This document shows, in pieces, positions 1 to 5,913 of a stretch of DNA of 13,221 bases; positions within the stretch are counted from its first letter, which is position 1; each line of letters begins with the position of its first letter. The position numbers and the translations under genes were made by a program. The notes beneath the pieces are model-generated. The model made no database searches, was not told the DNA's origin, and saw only the letters and a program-made list of their open reading frames with translations. The DNA comes from Desulfocapsa sp. (lineage in GTDB: Bacteria; Desulfobacterota; Desulfobulbia; Desulfobulbales; Desulfocapsaceae): NCBI GenBank assembly GCA_030638765.1, contig DAOWDZ010000113.1, forward strand, positions 1 through 13,221. Reading direction: 5' to 3'.

Positions 1-337
1 AAGGGCAGGATTACTAACGGTAGGGAGATTTGCATCATCAGGCAGAGACACAAAAGGATTATAAAATCAGATGATCAAAACTACTGTGGTTGGTGCTGTT
101 TTTTGGTTATCAGCTGCCATTCCGCTCATATCCTCTATCTCATTTCATTTGAAAAACAGTTACCTGTAAGTATAAGGCAAGATAACACTGATTATTCTGA
201 ACGTAATCTTTTATTATTACTACTGATACAGGAAAAGGCAATCTTTATAAACTATATGTAAAAACCCCTTTTTGATCTTTTCCTTATTTCACAATGTGTT
301 ACTCGATTTTCAAGATTCTGATGTTTTTTTTATCTTA

Positions 338-346
338 TGGTATCAT
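338..346 (+). promoter_or_regulatory. Putative extended -10 promoter for lepA
   Basis: TGGTATCAT at 338-346 reads as an extended -10 element: TG, one spacer base, then TATCAT, which is 5 of 6 to TATAAT. No good -35 box lies 16-18 bases upstream, which is tolerated by extended -10 promoters. Transcription would start near 353, giving a leader of about 100 bases. An alternative is TTGCAA (348-353), 16 bases, then TATTTT (370-375). Only sequence similarity supports either. Confidence 0.3.
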
Positions 347-358
347 ATTGCAAAATTA

Positions 359-384
359 GGAAACAATTCTATTTTATTGTTTCC
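359..384 (+). repeat. Perfect 9-bp inverted repeat in the lepA leader
   Basis: GGAAACAAT (359-367) and ATTGTTTCC (376-384) are perfect inverted complements around an 8-base loop, followed by AGTTTT. In RNA this is an AT-rich hairpin that would sit near the 5' end of the lepA transcript. As DNA it is a symmetric site just downstream of the putative promoter, so it could be an operator. The short, mixed T-run makes an efficient terminator unlikely. Confidence 0.45.
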
Positions 385-456
385 AGTTTTATGCTACAAG
401 GCGTAATTTCCCTGATATCTCAACTTCTGAATGATTCTTTTTAAAACCACCATATC

Positions 457-2250
457 ATGAATAATATACGAAACTTTTCCATCATTGCTCATATTGATCA
501 CGGCAAATCAACTCTTGCTGATCGCATGATTCAACTCTGCGAACAGGTCAGTGATCGTGAATTCCAGGATCAATTACTCGACAACATGGAAATAGAAAGA
601 GAACGTGGAATCACCATCAAAAGCCAGACAATTTGTCTCCCATATACAGCTAAGGATGGAAAAGAATACATCCTGAACCTTGTTGACACTCCAGGCCACG
701 TTGATTTTAGCTACGAAGTGTCACGTGCTTTGAGCTCCTGTGAAGGAGCCTTGCTACTCGTTGATGCCGCACAAGGTGTTGAAGCCCAGACACTCGCTAA
801 CCTTTACCTTGCCATGGAAAATGACCTTGATATTATTCCAGTCATCAATAAAATTGACCTGCCTTCTGCTGAACCTGAGAAAATTGCTGTTCAAATAGAA
901 GAAGACCTTGGACTTGACGCCGAACTCATCCAACAATGCTCTGCTAAAACCGGAGTTGGTGTTGAGAATATCTTCGAAGCCATAGTCAAACACATTCCAC
1001 CTCCAGAGGGTGACCCTAAAGCACCTCTACAGGCATTAATTTTTGACGCTAATTACGACCCTTTCCGTGGTACAATTATCTCTATCAAGATGGTTAACGG
1101 AACTATTAAATCCGGTGATATCATCAAGTTCATGTCTACTAATTCTGAATATCGAGTCGAAGAAGTTGGCCTATTCAGAGTTAAAAGAGAACCTGTTAAA
1201 AAACTGAGCGCAGGATCTGTCGGTTATATCCTTGCAGGAGTTAAAACTGTAAGTGACACCCGCCCCGGAGATACCATTACTACTATTGAAAATCCTAGCG
1301 AAAACGCTCTTGAAGGTTTCAAGGAAGTTCAACAGGTTGTATTTTCTTCTATTTATCCAATATCAACCGATGAATATGAGGACCTGGCAACTGCCCTTGA
1401 AAAGCTTCAATTAAATGATGCTGCTCTTATCTTTCAAAAAGATTCTTCTGCTGCCCTGGGATTCGGATTCAGATGTGGATTCTTAGGACTTCTCCATTTG
1501 GAAGTTATACAGGAAAGACTTGAAAGAGAATTTGATATTTCACTCATCCTCACAGTCCCATCCGTTAAATACAATTTTTATTTAAAAGATGAGACGATGC
1601 TGGAAGTTGACAATCCTGCCTACTTCCCAGATCCGATGTCAATAGATAGAGTTGAAGAACCTTATATCAAAGCAACCATACTCATTCCCGAACGATATAT
1701 GGGTGCACTAATGACACTTTGCATGGAACGACGTGGTGAAAATACAAACTACCATTATCCAATTCCTGGTCGTATTGAATTTACCTGTGAGCTCCCACTC
1801 GCTGAAGTAATTTATGATTTTTACGATAAACTAAAATCAATTACTCAGGGCTACGGATCCTTTGATTACGAATTGTACGATTACCGTAAAAGTGATCTTG
1901 TGAAACTTGATATACTTGTTAATGGTGAAATTGTTGACGCTCTCTCACAGCTTGCTCATCGTGACAATGCAAGAGCTAGGGGTCTTCGGGCATGCGAACG
2001 CCTTAAAGAAGAAATCCCAAGGCAAATGTTCAAAATAGCAATTCAGGCTGCCATTGGAGGAAGTATTGTCGCCAGAACCAATATTTCAGCATTGCGTAAA
2101 GATGTTACAGCGAAATGTTATGGTGGTGATGTCAGCAGGAAAAGGAAACTTCTTGAAAAACAGAAAGCTGGCAAAAAACGTATGAAAACTGTTGGTAACG
2201 TCGATATTCCTCAGAAAGCATTCCTTGCTGTATTAAAATCTGAACAATAA
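457..2250 (+). CDS. lepA: Elongation factor 4 (LepA), ribosomal back-translocase GTPase
   Basis: This is the translational GTPase EF4/LepA, which binds stalled or mistranslocated ribosomes and remodels the pre/post-translocation state; it acts in the cytoplasm with partial inner-membrane association. The 597 residues are full length for the family. The GTPase domain shows G1 AHIDHGKS (11-18), the switch I RGITIK (50-55), G3 DTPGH (77-81) and G4 NKID (131-134). The LepA-specific C-terminal domain ends in the family's basic RKRKLLEKQKAGKKRMK segment and the QKAFLAVL tail. The start matches the usual MxNIRNFSIIAHIDHGKST beginning, although no Shine-Dalgarno sequence precedes it: the 20 bases before the ATG have no GGAG-like stretch. 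It is alone on its strand here, not paired with lepB as in many proteobacteria, and ends at a strong terminator 7 bases after the stop. Confidence 0.98.
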   Translation: MNNIRNFSIIAHIDHGKSTLADRMIQLCEQVSDREFQDQLLDNMEIERERGITIKSQTICLPYTAKDGKEYILNLVDTPGHVDFSYEVSRALSSCEGALLLVDAAQGVEAQTLANLYLAMENDLDIIPVINKIDLPSAEPEKIAVQIEEDLGLDAELIQQCSAKTGVGVENIFEAIVKHIPPPEGDPKAPLQALIFDANYDPFRGTIISIKMVNGTIKSGDIIKFMSTNSEYRVEEVGLFRVKREPVKKLSAGSVGYILAGVKTVSDTRPGDTITTIENPSENALEGFKEVQQVVFSSIYPISTDEYEDLATALEKLQLNDAALIFQKDSSAALGFGFRCGFLGLLHLEVIQERLEREFDISLILTVPSVKYNFYLKDETMLEVDNPAYFPDPMSIDRVEEPYIKATILIPERYMGALMTLCMERRGENTNYHYPIPGRIEFTCELPLAEVIYDFYDKLKSITQGYGSFDYELYDYRKSDLVKLDILVNGEIVDALSQLAHRDNARARGLRACERLKEEIPRQMFKIAIQAAIGGSIVARTNISALRKDVTAKCYGGDVSRKRKLLEKQKAGKKRMKTVGNVDIPQKAFLAVLKSEQ

Positions 2251-2256
2251 CAAACG

Positions 2257-2296
2257 AAAAAAGGAGCAATGATTACATAAACCATTGCTCCTTTTT
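2257..2296. terminator. Strong bidirectional rho-independent terminator
   Basis: GGAGCAATG (2263-2271) pairs perfectly with CATTGCTCC (2283-2291) around an 11-base loop. Six A residues precede the stem (2257-2262) and five T residues follow it (2292-2296), so each strand has a U-tract after the hairpin. It lies between the convergent lepA and two-CW genes and should terminate both. Confidence 0.9.
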
Positions 2297-2325
2297 ATAC
2301 TTTTTGTGAAGAATTTATTTACAAA

Positions 2326-2601
2326 TTATGCCACACCACTCTTTTTCAGAGGACATGTTTTTTCCGTCAAGACATCAACCCCTTTCTGGGCCATAATGCT
2401 CAGTATTTCTTCTTTAGTGAACAAAGAATCCTTCTGTTTAGTTACATAAACAAGACAATCTGTACAGATATTAAAAGAATATTTGTCCACTTCTTCAATT
2501 ATTTCCCAGCAAAGTTTGGTTGTATTTTCTTTGGCTGGGCACTTTTGGGGATCATTACATTTCATAATTTCCCAACATGGCCATTCAGAACGGAGTGACA
2601 T
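2326..2601 (-). CDS. Two-CW domain cysteine-rich small protein
   Basis: This 91-residue protein has no enzymatic assignment. It carries two Cys-Trp motifs, CWEIMKC (9-15) and CWEII (31-35), with further Cys at 21, 46, 49 (CTDC) and 83. I recognise the CWE-x-MKC...CPA...CW pattern as the 'two-CW domain' of small proteins found mainly in Desulfobacterota and other anaerobes; the domain's role is unknown. Seven cysteines without a signal peptide suggest cytoplasmic metal or iron-sulfur binding, which is inference. The chosen ATG has an AGGGAG ribosome-binding site 8 bases upstream (2615-2610). The gene lies 97 bases downstream of engB on the same strand, so it may be read from its own promoter or as a tail of the hisI-hisG-engB operon, and it converges on lepA. 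Confidence 0.82.
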   Translation of the reverse strand: MSLRSEWPCWEIMKCNDPQKCPAKENTTKLCWEIIEEVDKYSFNICTDCLVYVTKQKDSLFTKEEILSIMAQKGVDVLTEKTCPLKKSGVA

Positions 2602-2634
2602 AAATAGATCTCCCTACAAGAATCAATATTTTTT

Positions 2635-2658
2635 TCCTCGCTTTAAACAAAACGAGGA
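2635..2658 (-). repeat. Inverted repeat in the leader of the two-CW gene
   Basis: TCCTCG (2635-2640) and CGAGGA (2653-2658) form a 6-bp stem. After one C/A mismatch it extends by TTT/AAA, with an AAAC tetraloop. Read on the minus strand the hairpin is followed by A residues, not T, so it is not an intrinsic terminator for engB. It could be a leader structure or operator for the two-CW gene. Confidence 0.35.
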
Positions 2659-2698
2659 TAACGTATGTATAGTGACACTTACTTTGATATTCGAAGAT

Positions 2699-3286
2699 TT
2701 AGTCTATTTTAGCAAAAGATGCAAGAGCTCTCTCTAACTCCTCCTTACCCATTCCATTTTTTGCTGAAAATACAATTCGTTGACTGCTTTTTATAGTATG
2801 GCCGGCATCAAGAGCTCTGGCGTGTTTCTGGATTTGGTTCCCGGAAAGCTTATCAGCCTTAGTGTAGACAGGCAAATAATTGATATTATTTTGTTTTAAC
2901 CAGGATATTAATTGCGTATCCTGAACCTTTGCTCCGTGACGTATGTCCATAATGACCACTACACAGCTAAGAGTCGAACGGGATTCAAGGTAGCCTGTTA
3001 TTAATGATTGCCAGTTATCCTGCATTCCACGAGATACTTTAGCAAAACCATACCCTGGAAGATCCACAAAATATGCCTCCTCCCCCAGTTGGAAAAAATT
3101 AAGCCCCTGCGTCTTACCTGGCCTTCCACTGACCTTCACTAAGCCTTTACGGCCCACAAGTTTGTTGATAAGTGAGGATTTCCCGACATTTGACCTTCCT
3201 GCAAAAGCAATTTCGGGAAGTGTTGGATCTGGAAGTTGAGCGAGCTTATGGACACTCAGGAGGAATTTTATATCTATAAATTTCAT
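2699..3286 (-). CDS. engB: Ribosome biogenesis GTP-binding protein EngB/YsxC/YihA
   Basis: This is a TRAFAC-class GTPase needed for late assembly of the 50S ribosomal subunit in the cytoplasm. The 195 residues match the family's usual length. Motifs in order: G1 GRSNVGKSS (30-38), G2 around PGKTQ (Thr59), G3 DLPGYG (75-80), G4 TKAD (142-145) and G5 SAK (174-176). The start ATG overlaps the hisG stop as ATGA (3286-3283), and AAGG lies 4 bases before it inside hisG, so translation is probably coupled to hisG. It is the third or fourth gene of the minus-strand hisI-hisG-engB operon. The pairing of histidine genes with a ribosome-assembly GTPase has no obvious functional link. A stop 97 bases before the two-CW gene leaves no clear terminator between them. 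Confidence 0.97.
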   Translation of the reverse strand: MKFIDIKFLLSVHKLAQLPDPTLPEIAFAGRSNVGKSSLINKLVGRKGLVKVSGRPGKTQGLNFFQLGEEAYFVDLPGYGFAKVSRGMQDNWQSLITGYLESRSTLSCVVVIMDIRHGAKVQDTQLISWLKQNNINYLPVYTKADKLSGNQIQKHARALDAGHTIKSSQRIVFSAKNGMGKEELERALASFAKID

Positions 3287-4155
3287 ATAACCTTACTTAA
3301 GTGATATTCAACAATACCCTCTGCACCAGCATTGGTGAGACTAGGAATAAGATCTCTGACCACATCAGTAGCAACAACTGTTTCAACTGAATACCATTCT
3401 GCATTAAAAAGATTAGCAACAGTCGGTGCATTAAGACTTGGAAGGATATCAATAATTTTTTGTAATTTCTCTTCAGGTACATTCATTTTCAAGCCAACTA
3501 TCCTTTCGGCTTTTAATGATCCCTGTAGCATCAGAGCAATATTTTTAATTTTTTTACGCTTCCATGGGTCTTCCCAAGCCTTTTTATTTGCAATAAATTG
3601 AGTATTGGATTCCATCAATTCATGTATAATACGTAAACCATGAGCCCTTATGGTTGATTCAGTTTCTGTGACCTCAACAATGGCATCGACAAGACCGGCA
3701 ACAACCTTAGCCTCTGTTGCTCCCCAGGAAAACTCAATTTCTACATTGATCTTTTTTTCTTCAAAAAACCTTTTACTGACATTAACCAGTTCTGTTGAAA
3801 TCTTTTTCCCTTCAAGATCCTCGATACAGGTAATATCAGAATCACCTTTTACAGCGATAATCCAGCGTGTCGGCCTTCTACTGACTTTGGAATAAACAAG
3901 TTCACTAACAAGAACTGCTTCAGATTGATTCTCAAGAGTCCAGTCTTTTCCTGTGATACCTGCATCAAGCATCCCGGATTCTACATAACGGGACATCTCC
4001 TGAGGACGACATATTGAACAGGCGAGTTCCGGATCATCAATTTCCGGAAAATAATTTCTTGATTTTGGTTTGATCAACCATCCTGCTTTTTCAAACAGAT
4101 CAATGGTGGCTTTTTCAAGACTTCCCTTGGGCAGTCCAAGTTTTAACTGATTCAT
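3283..4155 (-). CDS. hisG: ATP phosphoribosyltransferase, long form (HisG)
   Basis: HisG catalyses the first step of histidine biosynthesis, joining ATP and PRPP to give phosphoribosyl-ATP. At 290 residues it is the long form, which carries a C-terminal PII/ACT-like regulatory domain for histidine feedback and needs no HisZ subunit; the extra region is about residues 215-290. Visible family motifs are the N-terminal GLPKGSLEKAT (7-17), the CRPQEMSRYVESGMLDAGITG stretch (about 49-69) and the PRPP-binding region around SWGATEAK through VTETESTIRAHGL (about 144-175). The ribosome-binding site AGAGGAG lies 6 bases before the ATG. It follows hisI by 43 bases and its stop overlaps the engB start by 4 bases. 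No leader-peptide attenuator with a His-codon run was seen upstream. Confidence 0.97.
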   Translation of the reverse strand: MNQLKLGLPKGSLEKATIDLFEKAGWLIKPKSRNYFPEIDDPELACSICRPQEMSRYVESGMLDAGITGKDWTLENQSEAVLVSELVYSKVSRRPTRWIIAVKGDSDITCIEDLEGKKISTELVNVSKRFFEEKKINVEIEFSWGATEAKVVAGLVDAIVEVTETESTIRAHGLRIIHELMESNTQFIANKKAWEDPWKRKKIKNIALMLQGSLKAERIVGLKMNVPEEKLQKIIDILPSLNAPTVANLFNAEWYSVETVVATDVVRDLIPSLTNAGAEGIVEYHLSKVI

Positions 4156-4198
4156 TTCATTCTCCTCTCTATAAGATCAATAATGCCTTTTGATTTTT

Positions 4199-4582
4199 TT
4201 ATTTACCGTAAACAGCAGCAGGATCAAAAACCTTTGTTGCGATTATTTCAAGATCATTACCATGTACTCTACGAAAAAAGCAGGATCCGTATCCCTTATG
4301 ACAGGCAGCACCACCGAGTTGTTCAACTTTAAACACTACAGTATCTTGATCACAGTCAATCAGGATTTCTTTTATAATCTGAACATGGCCTGATGTTTCT
4401 CCTTTTAACCATAACTGCTGTCTGGATCTACTCCAGAAATGTGCCTTCCCGGTGCTCAATGTTTTTTCCCAGGATTCACGATTTATATAGGCCAGCATCA
4501 ATACATCTCCATTTGCAGCATCCTGCACAATGGCGGGTAATAACCCATCTTTATCTTTAGTAAAATCTAGTTCTATCATCAT
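4199..4582 (-). CDS. hisI: Phosphoribosyl-AMP cyclohydrolase (HisI)
   Basis: This cytoplasmic zinc enzyme opens the adenine ring of phosphoribosyl-AMP, the third step of histidine synthesis. The 127 residues form a stand-alone cyclohydrolase domain; the HisE pyrophosphatase domain fused in enteric HisIE is absent, so HisE must be encoded elsewhere. Key signatures are the [18 protein letters not shown] region, the acidic DCDQDTV segment for metal binding, and the Cys/His pattern in [15 protein letters not shown]. Its ATG overlaps the stop of the upstream 56-residue ORF as ATGA (4582-4579), which suggests translational coupling. A second ATG directly follows, so the protein may start one residue later. 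hisG lies 43 bases downstream. Confidence 0.97.
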   Translation of the reverse strand: MMIELDFTKDKDGLLPAIVQDAANGDVLMLAYINRESWEKTLSTGKAHFWSRSRQQLWLKGETSGHVQIIKEILIDCDQDTVVFKVEQLGGAACHKGYGSCFFRRVHGNDLEIIATKVFDPAAVYGK

Positions 4583-4749
4583 TTTTCTATCTGGGATCTT
4601 TTTACTTCCAGAGCCTCTTCACGTTTTCGTTCTTTTTCAAGGAAACATATCATACAGGAAGTTCTAGTTTGACAATAATCGTTTGGATGACGACATTCAG
4701 CAACTTCAGACTCCATCGATTCTTTAAATTTATCACATGTCAATTTCAC
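4579..4749 (-). CDS. Small Cys-rich protein, first gene of the hisI operon
   Basis: This 56-residue ORF begins with GTG and reads [19 protein letters not shown] and onward. It has five Cys (5, 19, 26, 32, 35), the last two as CMIC, and a highly charged, probably helical C-terminal tail rich in Lys, Glu and Arg (about 38-56). Support for it being real: a GAGG ribosome-binding site (4759-4756) 6 bases before the GTG, and a stop that overlaps the hisI ATG as ATGA. The Cys spacing suggests a small metal-binding or iron-sulfur protein; I do not recognise the family with certainty. It has no signal peptide or membrane segment. Because it is short and uses GTG, automated callers may omit it and the operon's true first gene would be missed. 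Confidence 0.72.
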   Translation of the reverse strand: MKLTCDKFKESMESEVAECRHPNDYCQTRTSCMICFLEKERKREEALEVKRSQIEK

Positions 4750-5051
4750 TTTTTACCTCACAACCATATATCTCAAACAAAATTCGGTATTAGAATTTTT
4801 ATTAATTATTAAATCAGCGCAATGTATGACTGTATCATTTGTTTGTCAAGAAACAGCTTTAATGGCAAAATTTATTTCATGGAAATCCTCGATAAATTAA
4901 CAAAGGTCTATCCATTCAACTTTATAACTCATCACATTTGGCTTCAACCATTGCTAAAGATAAAATGATGGTTTAGATTATTGATACTTAAATCATCAAA
5001 CTCAAATTAATTTAATATACTACTTAAATTTCGGGAGCAATACATACTCAA
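4750..5051. other. Divergent intergenic region between the his operon and fkpB
   Basis: This AT-rich region of about 300 bases must hold the promoter for the leftward hisI-hisG-engB transcript and that for the rightward isomerase gene. I could not pick a convincing leftward -35/-10 pair. Two arms, TGATGGTTTA (4966-4975) and TAAATCATCA (4989-4998), form an imperfect inverted repeat with one G-T pair. A 10-base palindrome AAATTAATTT lies at 5004-5013, next to the putative rightward -10. A 29-codon ATG frame from about 4879 lacks a ribosome-binding site and is not called. Confidence 0.5.
5016..5021 (+). promoter_or_regulatory. Putative -10 box for the FKBP gene
   Basis: TATACT at 5016-5021 matches 5 of 6 bases of the sigma-70 -10 consensus and lies 30 bases before the start codon. 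The expected -35 position (4993-4998, TCATCA) is poor and falls inside the right arm of an imperfect inverted repeat, which could mark an activator or repressor site. With a start near 5028, the mRNA leader would be only about 24 bases. Confidence 0.3.
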
Positions 5052-5510
5052 ATGAAACAAGTACAAAAAAATGACAGGGTAACTGTGGCCCTTACAGGTA
5101 CGTTAGACAACGAGACTGTTTTTGAAACCATTGACGCATCTGACCCGCTTATTTTACAACTCGGTGAGGAAGGTGTACCCAAACCTATACAAAGAATCCT
5201 TGTAGGTATGCAGATTGGAGAAATGCGTAAAGTTCATCTCGAAGCCGAAGAAGGCGAATTTGGCATACGCCGTAGTGACCTGCTCCAGGAAATACCTAAA
5301 AACGAATTCTCTCAAACAATCGAACCTAAAGTAGGCCTCGTTCTCTCAATGAATGTAGATAGTAATAGCGTTACTCACCAGGTTCCTGCTACCATAGTTG
5401 AACTTAAGGACAATTCCATTATTATCGATTACAATCATCCTCTGGCAGGACATCCTCTTAATTATGAAATCACTGTTCTTGAAATAGCTGATAAAGAATC
5501 ACAAAATTGA
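5052..5510 (+). CDS. FKBP-type peptidyl-prolyl isomerase, SlyD-like
   Basis: This 152-residue protein is a cytoplasmic prolyl isomerase and chaperone of the SlyD/FkpB group. The split FKBP core is visible: the N-terminal strand KNDRVTVALTGTLDNETVFE (6-25) and the C-terminal DYNHPLAGHPLNYEITVLEI (126-145), a hallmark of SlyD-like proteins. The intervening 'insert-in-flap' chaperone domain spans about 71-119. The His/Cys-rich metal-binding tail of E. coli SlyD is absent; the protein ends in DKESQN. No signal peptide is seen. The nearest Shine-Dalgarno match, GGGAG at 5033-5037, is 14 bases before the ATG, which is longer than usual, but the ATG fits the family start. It appears monocistronic, with a terminator-like structure at 5589-5648. 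Whether to name it slyD or fkpB cannot be decided from sequence alone. Confidence 0.92.
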   Translation: MKQVQKNDRVTVALTGTLDNETVFETIDASDPLILQLGEEGVPKPIQRILVGMQIGEMRKVHLEAEEGEFGIRRSDLLQEIPKNEFSQTIEPKVGLVLSMNVDSNSVTHQVPATIVELKDNSIIIDYNHPLAGHPLNYEITVLEIADKESQN

Positions 5511-5588
5511 TACCTTACCAACTTTTTCAAAGTAAATTATCATTCACAGCTCAACGTAAGATAATTGAATTATGAGTAAAACTTTTTT

Positions 5589-5648
5589 TTGCAGACACAA
5601 AAGTACTCATTGTCCAACTTTGTGGACTGTTTCTGCAACCTTTTTTTT
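5589..5648 (+). terminator. Structured rho-independent terminator after the FKBP gene
   Basis: An outer stem TTGCAGA (5589-5595) with TCTGCAA (5632-5638) is followed by CC and eight T residues (5641-5648), the layout of an intrinsic terminator. An inner hairpin GTCCA (5612-5616) with TGGAC (5623-5627) sits inside. It lies about 80 bases past the FKBP stop. An alternative pairing, CACAAAAGT (about 5596-5604) with ACTTTGTG, would compete with the inner hairpin. A second T8 run precedes the structure. Confidence 0.6.
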
Positions 5649-5708
5649 ATGAAATCCTATCTCACTGTTATGGCAGCAATCCTTTACCCGCTCATGCACC
5701 ACATGAAG

Positions 5709-5724
5709 TGGCTTATATTTTGCA
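5709..5724 (+). promoter_or_regulatory. Putative sigma-54 (RpoN) -24/-12 promoter for the che operon
   Basis: TGGCTTATATTTTGCA carries the invariant GG (5710-5711) and GC (5722-5723) at the exact 10-base spacing, with TGGC and TTGCA matching the consensus TGGCAC-N5-TTGCW at 9 of 11 positions. Transcription would begin near 5735, giving a leader of about 180 bases to cheA. No enhancer site was identified. Confidence 0.45.
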
Positions 5725-5758
5725 AGATTGCAATATCAACGGGAAACAGGAAAATTTA

Positions 5759-5779
5759 ATGCCTAACAGGCATATTTTT
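5759..5779 (+). terminator. Small hairpin with short T-run, possible attenuator
   Basis: ATGCCT (5759-5764) and AGGCAT (5768-5773) form a 6-bp stem with a three-base AAC loop, followed by ATTTTT. It lies between the sigma-54-like and sigma-70-like promoters of cheA, so it could terminate transcripts from the first. It is a weak terminator by sequence. Confidence 0.35.
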
Positions 5780-5790
5780 AAAAAATTCTC

Positions 5791-5818
5791 TGTACATTCA
5801 TTAATCCGAAAGTATAGA
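5791..5818 (+). promoter_or_regulatory. Putative sigma-70 promoter for the che operon
   Basis: TGTACA (5791-5796, 4 of 6 to TTGACA) and TATAGA (5813-5818) are separated by 16 bases. The site lies about 95 bases before cheA and is the closest plausible housekeeping promoter to the operon. Support is by sequence match only. Confidence 0.35.
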
Positions 5819-5841
5819 ATAAAATTACTTAAAGAATGAAT

Positions 5842-5880
5842 ATTGAGTGTACGAAGAGTGATTGAGCTATTTTACTCAAT
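5842..5880 (+). repeat. Alternative hairpins in the cheA leader
   Basis: ATTGAGT (5842-5848) and a second copy ATTGAG (5861-5866) can both pair with ACTCAAT (5874-5880), by 7 and 6 bp respectively, so the two hairpins exclude each other. They sit 23 bases before the cheA ribosome-binding site. Function is unknown and the stems are short. Confidence 0.35.
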
Positions 5881-5913
5881 TTCTTTCCACTTTCTTTCGC
5901 GCAGGAGCAAATT

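Larger units (their letters stand above)
1..456. other. Intergenic region upstream of lepA, no convincing gene
   Basis: No gene can be supported here. Plus-strand frame 1 is open from base 1 to a TAA at 259-261, but it has no good start and an unconvincing Cys/Ile/Leu-rich translation. Frame 2 is open from base 2 to a TAA at 62-64 and could be the last 20 codons of a gene entering from the left (reads AGLLTVGRFASSGRDTKGL before the stop). Neither frame resembles a family I know. On the minus strand a TATAAT hexamer lies at 63-58 without a matching -35 box. The distal part, about 330-456, holds the putative lepA promoter and a perfect inverted repeat, listed separately. The rest is AT-rich with no other structure I can support. 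Confidence 0.5.
5511..5913. other. Intergenic region upstream of cheA with layered regulatory signals
   Basis: This 403-base stretch holds, in order: a structured terminator-like element after the FKBP gene (5589-5648), a sigma-54-like site (5709-5724), a small hairpin with a short T-run (5759-5779), a sigma-70-like promoter (5791-5818), and a leader with alternative hairpins (5842-5880) before the cheA ribosome-binding site AGGAG (5903-5907). A 36-codon ATG frame at 5649-5759 begins directly after a T8 run with no ribosome-binding site and is not called. Confidence 0.6.

Noticed and set aside
1..261. Open frame on the plus strand from the left edge to a TAA at 259-261
   Set aside because: It lacks a credible start and its translation is rich in Cys/Ile/Leu runs with no family resemblance; the region reads as AT-rich intergenic DNA. 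A gene fragment entering from outside cannot be excluded.
2635..2658. Hairpin between engB and the two-CW gene as an operon terminator
   Set aside because: On the transcribed strand the stem is followed by A residues, not T, so it lacks the U-tract of an intrinsic terminator.
4939..4955. Second sigma-54-like match, TTGGC...TTGCT, upstream of the FKBP gene
   Set aside because: The GG and GC are separated by 11 bases, not the required 10, so it should not be recognised.
4879..4968. 29-codon ATG frame in the divergent intergenic region
   Set aside because: No ribosome-binding site, no recognisable features, and it lies where promoters are expected.
5649..5759. 36-codon ATG frame between the FKBP gene and cheA, with a hydrophobic translation
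   Set aside because: It starts right after a T8 run with no ribosome-binding site and overlaps the sigma-54-like site and the hairpin; more likely chance.
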